Positions 8,894-16,417 of a DNA stretch of 64,000 bases are shown one piece after another; within the stretch, counting starts at the first letter, position 1, and each line of letters starts with the position of its first letter. The stretch is taken from the NCBI RefSeq assembly GCF_049639735.1, contig NZ_JBEVVA010000003.1, forward strand, positions 124,001-188,000. The letters are read 5' to 3'. Position numbers and translations under genes: made by a program. The notes under the pieces are model-generated. The model had not been told where the DNA came from and searched no databases. It saw only the letters and a program-made list of their open reading frames with translations. The stretch is from Elusimicrobium simillimum (GTDB taxonomy: Bacteria; Elusimicrobiota; Elusimicrobia; Elusimicrobiales; Elusimicrobiaceae).

Positions 8894-9760
8894 ATGAAAA
8901 AATTATTTACTCTTTTAATTTTAATCGCAGCCGTGTCAGTTTACGCGCAGGAAGCCGCTAAAACAGAAACGCCGCCCGCGCCAAAACCGCCGGCAGACGC
9001 CGTAGAGTCCGGCACTGTGGCGGGGGACCCTGTTTCCTTAGAAGCCGACGACCAGTGGAAAATAAATGGCGTGTTTTTACAATCCACGCTTGAAGAGCCT
9101 AAGTATGTTATTTTGCTGCCTGACCTGGGTAAAAATAGAACATATTACACCAGATTTACCAAAAATCTTGCGGCCTCAGGCATAGGCTATTTAGCCATCG
9201 ACCTTAGAGGCCACGGCAAAAGCGCGGTGCCGCAGCATTACACAAAATTTGAAAGAGAGGGCATTAACTCTCAGTTTAACAGAATGTATAAAGACGTAAA
9301 CATCGCCGTTGAATATTTAAAAAACAGAAAAATACCCGCCAAAAATATTTTTATTTTAGGCGCGGGCCTGGGCGCTAACGTGGCGGCAAGCTCTTTGGTA
9401 TTTAACACAGACATTGGCGGCGCGGCGCTTATAACGCCGTCTACCAATACCCGCGACGTGCTTACAATACCCGGTGTAAAAGTGGCCAAAATACCGCTGC
9501 TTATAGCCTGCGCCACAGACGTAAGAAAAAACTTTTTAGAAGCCAGCCTTATACGCAACGTGGCCTACAACACACAGGGCCCGGGCAAGGTAACGTTCCT
9601 CACCGCATATGACAGAGAAGGGGCTAACATGTTAGACACTTACCTTACGCCCGCTGTAGTGCAGTGGGTAAAAACACCCGTACTGCCCGAAGTATTGGAC
9701 GACACCCCGCAAGCCGAAGATTTAATAACACAAGAGATTTTAACGGACGCAATTGAATGA
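8894..9760 (+). CDS. Exported alpha/beta-hydrolase-fold protein, nucleophile missing
   Basis: The 288-residue product has a signal peptide (MKKLFTLLILIAAVSVYAQ), a Pro-rich linker and an alpha/beta hydrolase fold with DLRGHGKS at about residue 108. The nucleophile elbow, normally G-x-S-x-G, reads GAGLGAN, so the catalytic serine appears to be replaced by glycine. It may be a non-catalytic binding protein or use another residue. It starts one base after the ndk stop and overlaps murQ by four bases, so it is translationally coupled to the peptidoglycan-recycling genes. A role in the cell envelope is only an inference from this context. Confidence 0.8.
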   Translation: MKKLFTLLILIAAVSVYAQEAAKTETPPAPKPPADAVESGTVAGDPVSLEADDQWKINGVFLQSTLEEPKYVILLPDLGKNRTYYTRFTKNLAASGIGYLAIDLRGHGKSAVPQHYTKFEREGINSQFNRMYKDVNIAVEYLKNRKIPAKNIFILGAGLGANVAASSLVFNTDIGGAALITPSTNTRDVLTIPGVKVAKIPLLIACATDVRKNFLEASLIRNVAYNTQGPGKVTFLTAYDREGANMLDTYLTPAVVQWVKTPVLPEVLDDTPQAEDLITQEILTDAIE

Positions 9761-10647
9761 AGAAAAACCCATTAAGCCAAACGGAAATGCAAAACAAAAA
9801 CACAGCGGCCCTTGATAAACTTTCGCCTTTAAAAATAGTGGAAGTTATTAACAAGGAAGACGCCGCAACCGTTAAGGCCGTGGGTAAAGCGAAAAAAGAA
9901 ATAGCCGCAGCCATAAGGCTGGCGGCAGACTGTTTTGGCAAAGGTGGCAAAATTATTTTTATAGGCGCCGGAACAAGCGGCCGTCTGGGTATTTTGGAAG
10001 CGGCGGAATGCCCGCCCACGTTCAGTACCGATCCCGCCCAAATTATAGGCATAATGGCGGGCGGAAAAAGCAGCGTATTTAAAGCTAAAGAAGGCGCTGA
10101 AGATGACGGCCCGCAAGGCGTAAAAGATATTTTGGCCAAGGCTAAAAAGGGCGACATTGTTTTTGGCGTGGCCGCCAGCGGCAAAACGCCATACGTAATT
10201 GCCGCGCTTAAAGCGGCCAAAAAAATCAAAGCAAAAACAGTTTTGGTTACCTGCAATAATAAAGGCATTGAAAAATTTGCAGACGTTACAATCTATTTAC
10301 CAACCGGGCCAGAAGTATTGCAAGGCTCTACAAGAATGAAGGCCGCCACCGCCACAAAAATGACGTTAAATATTATTACCACCGGCGCCATGACATTATG
10401 CGGCAAGGTATACAAAAATTTAATGGTAGACGTAAAAGCCAGCAATATTAAACTGCGCGGCAGAGCGCAAAGGCTGGTAGAAACAACGGCAAAAGTACCG
10501 CCCGCCAAAGCGGAAAAATTATTGAAAGAAACCTCTTACAACGTAAAAACCGCCATAGTAATGGGCAGAAAAAATATTTCTAAAAGCTCGGCCGAAAAAT
10601 TGCTGCGCCAAAACAAAGGTTTTTTGAGGAAAGTTTTTAATGAATAA
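9757..10647 (+). CDS. murQ: N-acetylmuramic acid 6-phosphate etherase
   Basis: Cleaves the lactyl ether of MurNAc-6-phosphate to give GlcNAc-6-phosphate, in peptidoglycan recycling in the cytoplasm. The 296-residue product shows the SIS-domain signature GAGTSGRLGILEAAECPPTF near residue 69 and GGKSSVFKAKEGAEDD with the catalytic Glu/Asp region, plus PEVLQGSTRMKAATATKM. Length fits the family. It overlaps the upstream hydrolase-like gene (ATGA) and the downstream anmK (8 bases), so it is part of a tight operon. AnmK makes its substrate. Confidence 0.97.
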   Translation: MKKNPLSQTEMQNKNTAALDKLSPLKIVEVINKEDAATVKAVGKAKKEIAAAIRLAADCFGKGGKIIFIGAGTSGRLGILEAAECPPTFSTDPAQIIGIMAGGKSSVFKAKEGAEDDGPQGVKDILAKAKKGDIVFGVAASGKTPYVIAALKAAKKIKAKTVLVTCNNKGIEKFADVTIYLPTGPEVLQGSTRMKAATATKMTLNIITTGAMTLCGKVYKNLMVDVKASNIKLRGRAQRLVETTAKVPPAKAEKLLKETSYNVKTAIVMGRKNISKSSAEKLLRQNKGFLRKVFNE

Positions 10648-11737
10648 AAAATATTCAATAGGACTGATGAGCGGCACCTCTGCCGACGGGCTTACTGCAA
10701 CGTTAATCAGTAACGCCCCGTTTAAAGTAATATGTTGCAAAAATTACCCTTACCCCAAAGCACTGCAGCAAAAACTTATTATGGCGTACAATTTAAAAGC
10801 GGCCGCACTTGCCGAGCTAAGTTTTGAAATAGGCAAACAATACGCCATAACCGTAAACAAATTTCTAAAACAATTTAAAATAAACAAAAAAGATATTTTT
10901 GCCGTAGGCATGCACGGCCAAACTGTTACCCACAACCCATACGCAAAAACACCCAACACTATGCAAATAGGCGAACCGGCTTACCTTAGCGCAATGGGCC
11001 TAAAAGTAGTGTACAACTTTCGTGTTAAAGACATGGTACTTGGCGGGCAAGGCGCGCCGCTGGTGCCGTTTTTTGATGAATATGTTTTTGGTAAAGGGGC
11101 GCCAAGCGTACTGCTAAATATAGGCGGCATATCAAATATAACAGTAACTGGCAAAGGGGTAAAAACATTTGGTTTTGACACAGGCCCGGGTAATGCGCTG
11201 ATGGATTCTGTTTTGCAAAAACACTCCAAAGGCAAAATAGCCTATGATAAAAGCGGTGCAATAGCAGCCAAAGGTACTGTGGATGAAACTCTGCTAGAAA
11301 AACTGCTGGCGGACAATTTTTTTGAACAAAAACCGCCTAAATCGCTGGACCGCGCGCAATTTGGAGCGGCATATATGGCCAAGAATATCCCCGCAATAAA
11401 CAGCAAAAATATAAACAATATTTTAGCCACGCTAAACATGTTTACAGCCGCCACAATTGCCCGCGCTATAGTAAAATTTGTAAAAACAAGGTATAGTGTT
11501 AAAAGAGTAATAATTTCAGGCGGCGGAGTTTATAACAAAACGTTAACTGCCAACATAGCAAAACTACTGCCCGGAACTAAAATAGAAAGCAGCGCTAAAT
11601 ACGGGGTAGATCCTATGGCAAAAGAAGCCGCCGCTTTCGCGGTTATGGCAATGTTAGCCCTGCAAGGCAAAACAAACCATTGCCCGCGCGCCACAGGCGC
11701 AAAGCAAAAAACAATTTTAGGGAGCGTAGTTGCTTAA
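10640..11737 (+). CDS. anmK: Anhydro-N-acetylmuramic acid kinase
   Basis: Phosphorylates and opens 1,6-anhydro-MurNAc to MurNAc-6-phosphate, feeding MurQ. The 365-residue product has the N-terminal ATPase motif IGLMSGTSADGL, then GMHGQTVTHNP, LNIGGISNIT and GFDTGPGNALMD, all family hallmarks of the ASKHA fold. The start codon lies inside murQ. The stop codon lies in the left arm of a 32-bp perfect inverted repeat whose right arm carries the nagZ ribosome binding site. Confidence 0.97.
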   Translation: MNKKYSIGLMSGTSADGLTATLISNAPFKVICCKNYPYPKALQQKLIMAYNLKAAALAELSFEIGKQYAITVNKFLKQFKINKKDIFAVGMHGQTVTHNPYAKTPNTMQIGEPAYLSAMGLKVVYNFRVKDMVLGGQGAPLVPFFDEYVFGKGAPSVLLNIGGISNITVTGKGVKTFGFDTGPGNALMDSVLQKHSKGKIAYDKSGAIAAKGTVDETLLEKLLADNFFEQKPPKSLDRAQFGAAYMAKNIPAINSKNINNILATLNMFTAATIARAIVKFVKTRYSVKRVIISGGGVYNKTLTANIAKLLPGTKIESSAKYGVDPMAKEAAAFAVMAMLALQGKTNHCPRATGAKQKTILGSVVA

Positions 11738-12000
11738 CCTCCTTTTATATAGATTTTGTTAATCCGATTTTTTCAAAATTTCATTTTTGTTTGCGCCGAG
11801 CATAGCTAGCGCTATGCAAGAAGCAAAAAAAGTGAAATTTTGAAAAAAGCGGCTTAACCGCAAAGCGGCCGCGTCACTTTTGGATAAATTTATGTCTTTT
11901 TACACCTTACATAACCAACGCTATGCGGCGGCATAAAAAGACATAAATTTACCTCAAAATTAAAGCGGCAAAATCTATATAAAAGGAGGTTAAGCAACTA
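11727..12000 (+). repeat. Nested long inverted repeats between anmK and nagZ
   Basis: Outer arms of 32 bp are perfectly complementary (11727-11758 and 11969-12000). Inside are two more palindromes: arms of about 29 bp at 11764-11793 and 11822-11852 around a GAGCATAGCTAGCGCTATGC core, and 18-bp perfect arms at 11885-11902 and 11934-11951 around a core with ACGCTATGCGG. The right outer arm contains AAAAGGAGG, the nagZ ribosome binding site. Confidence 0.9.
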
Positions 12001-12002
12001 TT

Positions 12003-13433
12003 ATGAACCCGGCAAGGTTAGTATATCCTGGATTTTGGTTTGGTAAAACAAAAATAGAAGACGCCCAAAAGTGGGCGGAGATGGGCGTGGGCGGCTTTTG
12101 CCTGTACGGCGGCACGCCTAAAGAAATTGAAGACCTTTCTAAAGACCTTAAAGACCGCACCCCCTACAGTAATATTTTAATAGCCGCAGATTATGAAGAC
12201 GGCCTGGGCCGCTGGGTAACAGGCACAGAACTTTTGCCCTCCAATATGGCCATAGGCGCCGCGGGTGAAGAAGACTTGGCTATGAAAAAGGGCCTCATCA
12301 CCGCCCGCCAGGCCAGGAGTATTGGCGTGGACTGGGTGTTTGCCCCAGTTGTAGACTTGGCCTGCACGCCAAGCAACCCTATTGTTAACACACGCTCTTT
12401 TGGCTGCAGCCCTGAGCTGGTTACAAAACTTAGCATAGCCTATATGGCGGGGTTGTCGCAGGGCGGGGTTTTAAACTCTTTAAAACACTTTCCGGGCCAT
12501 GGGTCAACCAGTACGGACTCTCACCTGGCTATGCCTTTAATAAGCAAATCTTTTGACGAAATTTACGACTTTGACTTACTGCCCTACCGCAACCTTATGC
12601 GCTTTTCAGACTCCATTATGGTAGGCCATTTACTTATACCGTCTATTGACGATAAAGAGCCGTCTTCTTTATCACAAAAAACAATTAAGGGCCTGCTAAG
12701 ACAAAGGCTTAACTACAAAGGCTGTATACTTACAGACGCGCTTGTAATGAAGGCCATAGGCGACCAAAAAACCGCTATTATGAAAGCGCTGGAAGCAACG
12801 GTGGATATTTTGCTGGCGCCGGAGGACCCGTACCAGGCTATAGAAATTTTAAACAGCTTACCGCAAGACGGCAAATGGAAAGACCAGATTATAAACTCCA
12901 TAGCCACACAGGAAATGATGATAGCCAAAAACGTTAAGGCTGAGGTAAGAACGCCGGAACACTCGCTTTTTAAATCAACCTATTCTATGGAAGCCGCGCC
13001 AAAATGCCTTACCGCTATAGGCGGCAAAAAGCCGTTTACGGCAGGGCAAAGCGTCTATTATATGGCTGTGGATTGTAAAGATTTTGAAGACACACCTTTT
13101 GCCAAACAGCTTACCGCCAACGGCGCCAAATTGCAAGAGTATACAGGCGGCAATGTGGATACATTATTAATAGCGTCTTACAGCGGGTACGCCTCTTTTA
13201 AAGGTTATGTGAACTTTACAAAAGAACAAACAAAAGATATTTTAGCCGCGTTGGAATTTGCAAAAGACAGTGTGATGGTATCGTTTGGCAGCCCGTTTAT
13301 ACATGGGGAATTTATAAAGAAAATTCCGTTCCATTTACTTGCGTACTGCGCTAATGAGGATTTTCAAACAGTGGCCGCGGACGTACTTTTTGATAAGGCT
13401 AAAGCCGGCGGCAAACTGCCCGTAAAATTTTAG
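12003..13433 (+). CDS. nagZ: Beta-N-acetylhexosaminidase, GH3 (NagZ type)
   Basis: Removes GlcNAc from muropeptides, giving anhydro-MurNAc for AnmK. The GH3 domain covers about residues 1-320 with the NagZ loop KHFPGHGSTSTDSH (family form KHFPGHGDTSVDSH), where His and Asp act as acid/base, and the nucleophile Asp in ILTDALVM. At 476 residues it is longer than single-domain NagZ (about 340) and carries an extra C-terminal domain of about 150 residues. No signal peptide is evident, so it is probably cytoplasmic. AAGGAGG lies just upstream but inside the arm of a large inverted repeat. Confidence 0.93.
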   Translation: MNPARLVYPGFWFGKTKIEDAQKWAEMGVGGFCLYGGTPKEIEDLSKDLKDRTPYSNILIAADYEDGLGRWVTGTELLPSNMAIGAAGEEDLAMKKGLITARQARSIGVDWVFAPVVDLACTPSNPIVNTRSFGCSPELVTKLSIAYMAGLSQGGVLNSLKHFPGHGSTSTDSHLAMPLISKSFDEIYDFDLLPYRNLMRFSDSIMVGHLLIPSIDDKEPSSLSQKTIKGLLRQRLNYKGCILTDALVMKAIGDQKTAIMKALEATVDILLAPEDPYQAIEILNSLPQDGKWKDQIINSIATQEMMIAKNVKAEVRTPEHSLFKSTYSMEAAPKCLTAIGGKKPFTAGQSVYYMAVDCKDFEDTPFAKQLTANGAKLQEYTGGNVDTLLIASYSGYASFKGYVNFTKEQTKDILAALEFAKDSVMVSFGSPFIHGEFIKKIPFHLLAYCANEDFQTVAADVLFDKAKAGGKLPVKF

Positions 13434-14113
13434 TGTTTAACCGTGTGCGCGAAATCAGGGCTGATAAACCCCACAGGCAAAAGCTGGGCAAGCCCGTCTA
13501 TCATAAACTGCACGGCCATAGCGCATAAAATCATACCCATAAAGCGTATAATTATCTGCATACCGTTATTACCCAAAATTTTGTAAATAAACCTGGAAGA
13601 CAATAGGCACATTGTCACTATAACAGAACATACTAACAATACAAAAATCATGCCAATATAGTTTAACACGCCTACTGTTTTATCTGAAAACAAAATAACC
13701 GTTGTTATTGTGCCGGGGCCTACAAATAAGGGCATGGCTACGGGCACTATAATATTGCCTATTTTTAAAGACGCTTCTTCAAACGGGTTGGCGGTGGAAG
13801 ACGTGGTTTGTATACCCTCGTTAGAAAACTTGCTTTTACCTTGCATCATGCGTATGCCTACAAGTAAAATCAAAATACCGCCGGCAATTCTAAAAGCGGG
13901 TATTGTAATGCTGAACATATTTAACGCCGCGCGGCCTGTAAAAAAGAAAAATACCAAAAGGGAAAATATAGCCAGCCCCATTAAAATAGCCATGGCGCGC
14001 TGTACTTTGGGCGAGTCTGACTGCACATGCTCTAAAAATATAGCCACGTTGCCCACCGGGTTTAATATAGAAATTAAACCTATGAAAGAAGAAAACAATA
14101 TAGCAAAATCCAT
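13430..14113 (-). CDS. MarC-family integral membrane protein
   Basis: Member of the MarC/UPF0056 family, whose transport function is not well defined. The 227-residue product has six hydrophobic segments and the family opening with FIGLISILNPVGNVAIF, then PLFVGPGTITTVI in the centre. AGGGG precedes the ATG. It overlaps nagZ tail-to-tail by four bases. Upstream on the same strand are a terminator-like hairpin and a Fur-box-like palindrome, which may form a regulated leader or a separate small transcript. Confidence 0.92.
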   Translation of the reverse strand: MDFAILFSSFIGLISILNPVGNVAIFLEHVQSDSPKVQRAMAILMGLAIFSLLVFFFFTGRAALNMFSITIPAFRIAGGILILLVGIRMMQGKSKFSNEGIQTTSSTANPFEEASLKIGNIIVPVAMPLFVGPGTITTVILFSDKTVGVLNYIGMIFVLLVCSVIVTMCLLSSRFIYKILGNNGMQIIIRFMGMILCAMAVQFMIDGLAQLLPVGFISPDFAHTVKH

Positions 14114-14143
14114 TTAGCTACCCCTTTGTTTTATAATAAATAC

Positions 14144-14168
14144 AAAAAACCCCCGCAAAAAGCAGGGT
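14144..14168 (-). terminator. Terminator-like hairpin upstream of marC
   Basis: On the minus strand CCCTGC-TTTTT-GCGGGGG followed by six T, about 31 bases before the marC start. It could end a short transcript or act as an attenuator. Confidence 0.6.
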
Positions 14169-14233
14169 GCATTGTTGTTAAGGAAAGTTGTTAGTACGGC
14201 AAACCGGGCAAAATATTTATTGCCTGCATTTTT

Positions 14234-14256
14234 TTAAAAATGATAATCATTTTTAA
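14234..14256. promoter_or_regulatory. Fur-box-like palindrome
   Basis: A 23-bp perfect palindrome with an odd centre; its middle is AATGATAATCATT, which equals the centre of the known Fur consensus. It lies about 120 bp upstream of marC and 66 bp upstream of the terminator-like hairpin. No Fur gene is in the window. Confidence 0.5.
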
Positions 14257-14325
14257 TACAATAATATTTTAGCAAATTTACCATTGGTATTTGCTATGTC
14301 TTTGACCCGCCGCAAGGCGGGGCCA

Positions 14326-14490
14326 ACATAAGTGCAGTTCCATATAACCATAACAGAAGCGTGCCGCGCTTCATTTATACATCGTTTTCATTTTTGAGTG
14401 GAGTTTAAATTTTATTTAGGCGACATTCAAGTAGCGTAGCTACGGTGAGCCTCAAAAAATTTAAAATCCGCCAAAAATGGAAACTTAGAA
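14326..14490 (+). repeat. Palindromic intergenic element, copy B (class I core)
   Basis: Arms at 14401-14421 and 14449-14468 enclose a core with ATTCAAGTAGCGTAGCTACG, nearly identical to copy A at 0.6 kb, while the arm sequences differ. A second outer inverted repeat (GTTTTCATTTTTG and CAAAAATGGAAAC) surrounds it. The rest of 14257-14563 holds no gene that I can see. Confidence 0.8.
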
Positions 14491-14520
14491 AGCCGTGCAA
14501 TAAGACATAGAAAATATCAT

Positions 14521-14551
14521 AAAAAAAGCCCCTGCCTAACGGCAGGGGCTT
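14521..14551 (-). terminator. Terminator of the RDD-family gene
   Basis: Perfect 10-bp arms AGCCCCTGCC and GGCAGGGGCT with loop TAAC; on the minus strand a T-run follows. Confidence 0.9.
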
Positions 14552-14563
14552 TAATACAAAAAC

Positions 14564-14959
14564 TTATTTGTTTACTACTAAGGTTTTGGCTAATATGTCG
14601 TGTAAAGCCTGTTTCTTTTCTGTGAAAGCGGCCATGATGTAACCAATGCCGAGAATGACGGAAGAAATAATTTTGCAAAGGTTTCTAATTAAAGCCTGTA
14701 CAAAGTTTAACTGCCCGCCGTTGAGGTCCGTTACTTTAATGCCAAGAATGATTTTACCAATTGTGCCCTGATATTTAGGCATAGATTCCATATAAGCAAA
14801 GTAGCAAATAGCGGCGATGCTCAAGAGGAGTGAGAAAAGGTTCATAAGAAGCCCGCTGCCTGTAAGACCGACGATGAACAGTATAATACCCTGTACTACG
14901 GATATAATAATACCGTCAATAATAATAGCTCCTGCTCTTTTCCAAAAACCTGCGTACAT
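14564..14959 (-). CDS. RDD-family membrane protein
   Basis: A small RDD-domain protein (131 residues) with three hydrophobic segments. The family signature is visible: the Arg-Asp pair in WKRAGAIIIDGIIIS near the N-terminus and the later GTIGKIILGIKVTDLNGG. The start is MYAGFWKRAGAI because GGAGG lies eight bases before it; a 42-codon upstream extension is rejected. RDD proteins are of unknown or varied transport function. The gene is flanked by its own terminator and by tRNA-Val upstream on the other strand. Confidence 0.9.
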   Translation of the reverse strand: MYAGFWKRAGAIIIDGIIISVVQGIILFIVGLTGSGLLMNLFSLLLSIAAICYFAYMESMPKYQGTIGKIILGIKVTDLNGGQLNFVQALIRNLCKIISSVILGIGYIMAAFTEKKQALHDILAKTLVVNK

Positions 14960-15036
14960 AGATTGTACCTCCAAGAAATAATTTATATAACTTATATATA
15001 ATAGCAAAATATTTGGTAAAATATATAAACAATACA

Positions 15037-15053
15037 GGGCAGTTGGCGCAGCG
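15037..15053 (+). repeat. 5' fragment of tRNA-Val duplicated upstream of the tRNA
   Basis: GGGCAGTTGGCGCAGCG is identical to the first 17 bases of tRNA-Val at 15127. It is followed by a hairpin GGAAACAAGCCTGTTTCC instead of the rest of the tRNA. A partial duplication or insertion scar is likely. Confidence 0.75.
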
Positions 15054-15126
15054 AAAAAAGGAAACAAGCCTGTTTCCTGTATCAATAAGTTACGCGCGAC
15101 CGCCGGAAAGAATAATTTTAAATGAC

Positions 15127-15198
15127 GGGCAGTTGGCGCAGCGGTAGCGCGATCGCCTCACACGCGATAGGTCACAGGTTCAAATCCTGTACTGCCCA
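15127..15198 (+). tRNA. tRNA-Val (anticodon CAC)
   Basis: Acceptor arms GGGCAGT and ACTGCCC pair fully. The D-arm is GCGCAGCGGTAGCGC, the anticodon stem ATCGC/GCGAT holds loop CTCACAC (anticodon CAC), and the T-arm is ACAGGTTCAAATCCTGT. CCA is not encoded. Confidence 0.96.
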
Positions 15199-15215
15199 TA
15201 TAAATTTTAAACAAA

Positions 15216-15245
15216 AACACCCGCACGCTAAGTGCGGGTGTTTTA
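15216..15245. terminator. Bidirectional terminator after tRNA-Val
   Basis: AACACCCGCAC and GTGCGGGTGTT arms with loop GCTAA. T-rich tails on both strands serve the tRNA (+) and the exported protein gene (-). Confidence 0.88.
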
Positions 15246-15255
15246 TTTGTAAATA

Positions 15256-16320
15256 CTATATAGCGTAGCGTGTGTTAAGGTCCAGCCCGGCGGACAACAG
15301 AGACGCTTTTATCGCTTCTTTATCGTGCTCAAGATTAATCTCCACATCAACTTCTGACGTGTCTTTAAGCCTTTTTATTTTATCTTCTTTATACTGCTTT
15401 TCAGACTTATTTTGTTTGGCCATTTCTTTCCACATAATATCCATTTGTTGTTTGTATACAGGGTCAGTGGCGTATTTATTAGCGCCGTTAATCATCTCAT
15501 TGCGCAGTGCGGCCAGGCCGTACTTGTCGGCGGTGGCGGCGGGCATGGTTAACAGGGCTATTTCGTCTTTTTCAATTTCCGCTTTTAGTGTGGCGGGCGG
15601 GGTGTTGGGCACGTAAGACAGCATTAAGTCTTTAGCCGCGAACACAAAAATCACCGCGCCCAAAAGTGCCGCGCCCCACGGGGCTCTGGCGCCTTTTTGG
15701 AATTTACTTACATTTTTGGAAAACACACTAAACTCGGCCTCAATCGCGCCTAAACCTTTGGCCATGTCCGCGCTAATACCGCTGGCTTTTAACTCTCTTG
15801 CCGCGGCAATGGCTTTTGCGGCCTCTTTTTGCGCGTATCTTATTTTATCGGTATTAGGAATAGCGTCCGAGTGGGTGGTCCACATTTTATAATTTTCCAA
15901 ACTTTCACCCAACTGCACAACCAATTTTTGCTGGTTGGCGTTAAGGGAATTATATCTGCCTATATTTGCCTCCAGCTGCGGGCCTATGCTCCTTCTTACA
16001 ACGTCAACTCTGTCGGACACTGTCTGGTATCCCAAAAACCTTGCCGATTCCATAAATCCGTCCACATTTACAGTGGCTCTTGTTATCAAATTAACCGCGT
16101 TATTGGGGATAACAAAGAACTTAATGGCCACAAAGCCGCTAAAAGCGACACCGCTTACGCCCAGCTCTTTAAAGCCTCTGCTTCTCATTGCTTTATATCT
16201 TTCTATGTCTTGCTGGGTTACTTCTTTTGCTTTGATATTATTTGCCGCCTGGGCAAACACCTGGGAATTACTGCTTAGGATTAGTACTGCGGTCATAAAT
16301 AAACATGCTAGTTTTTTCAT
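15256..16320 (-). CDS. Exported protein of unknown function
   Basis: I do not recognise this 354-residue product. A signal peptide is clear (MKKLACLFMTAVLILSSNSQ, cleavage near VFAQA). Two further hydrophobic stretches lie at about residues 55-80 and 215-235, the latter followed by a Lys/Glu-rich C-terminal half. It could be anchored in the membrane with a long charged domain. AGGAAG precedes the ATG. It is monocistronic between two terminated units. Confidence 0.75.
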   Translation of the reverse strand: MKKLACLFMTAVLILSSNSQVFAQAANNIKAKEVTQQDIERYKAMRSRGFKELGVSGVAFSGFVAIKFFVIPNNAVNLITRATVNVDGFMESARFLGYQTVSDRVDVVRRSIGPQLEANIGRYNSLNANQQKLVVQLGESLENYKMWTTHSDAIPNTDKIRYAQKEAAKAIAAARELKASGISADMAKGLGAIEAEFSVFSKNVSKFQKGARAPWGAALLGAVIFVFAAKDLMLSYVPNTPPATLKAEIEKDEIALLTMPAATADKYGLAALRNEMINGANKYATDPVYKQQMDIMWKEMAKQNKSEKQYKEDKIKRLKDTSEVDVEINLEHDKEAIKASLLSAGLDLNTRYAI

Positions 16321-16405
16321 AGATGCACTTCCTGGGTTAAGGGTAACAACTGCCTACTCCCCCATTGTATGGCTATTTGTAAAGATTGTCAATACACAAA
16401 ATTGC

Positions 16406-16411
16406 TAAAAT
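16406..16411 (+). promoter_or_regulatory. -10 hexamer six bases before the uvrB ATG
   Basis: TAAAAT, then ATATAC, then ATG. There is no Shine-Dalgarno sequence. TTGTCA upstream is at a poor distance for a -35. Confidence 0.5.
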
Positions 16412-16417
16412 ATATAC

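Noticed and set aside
14191..14229. 12-codon frame upstream of marC (leader peptide?)
   Set aside because: No ribosome binding site and no run of control codons that would support attenuation by translation.
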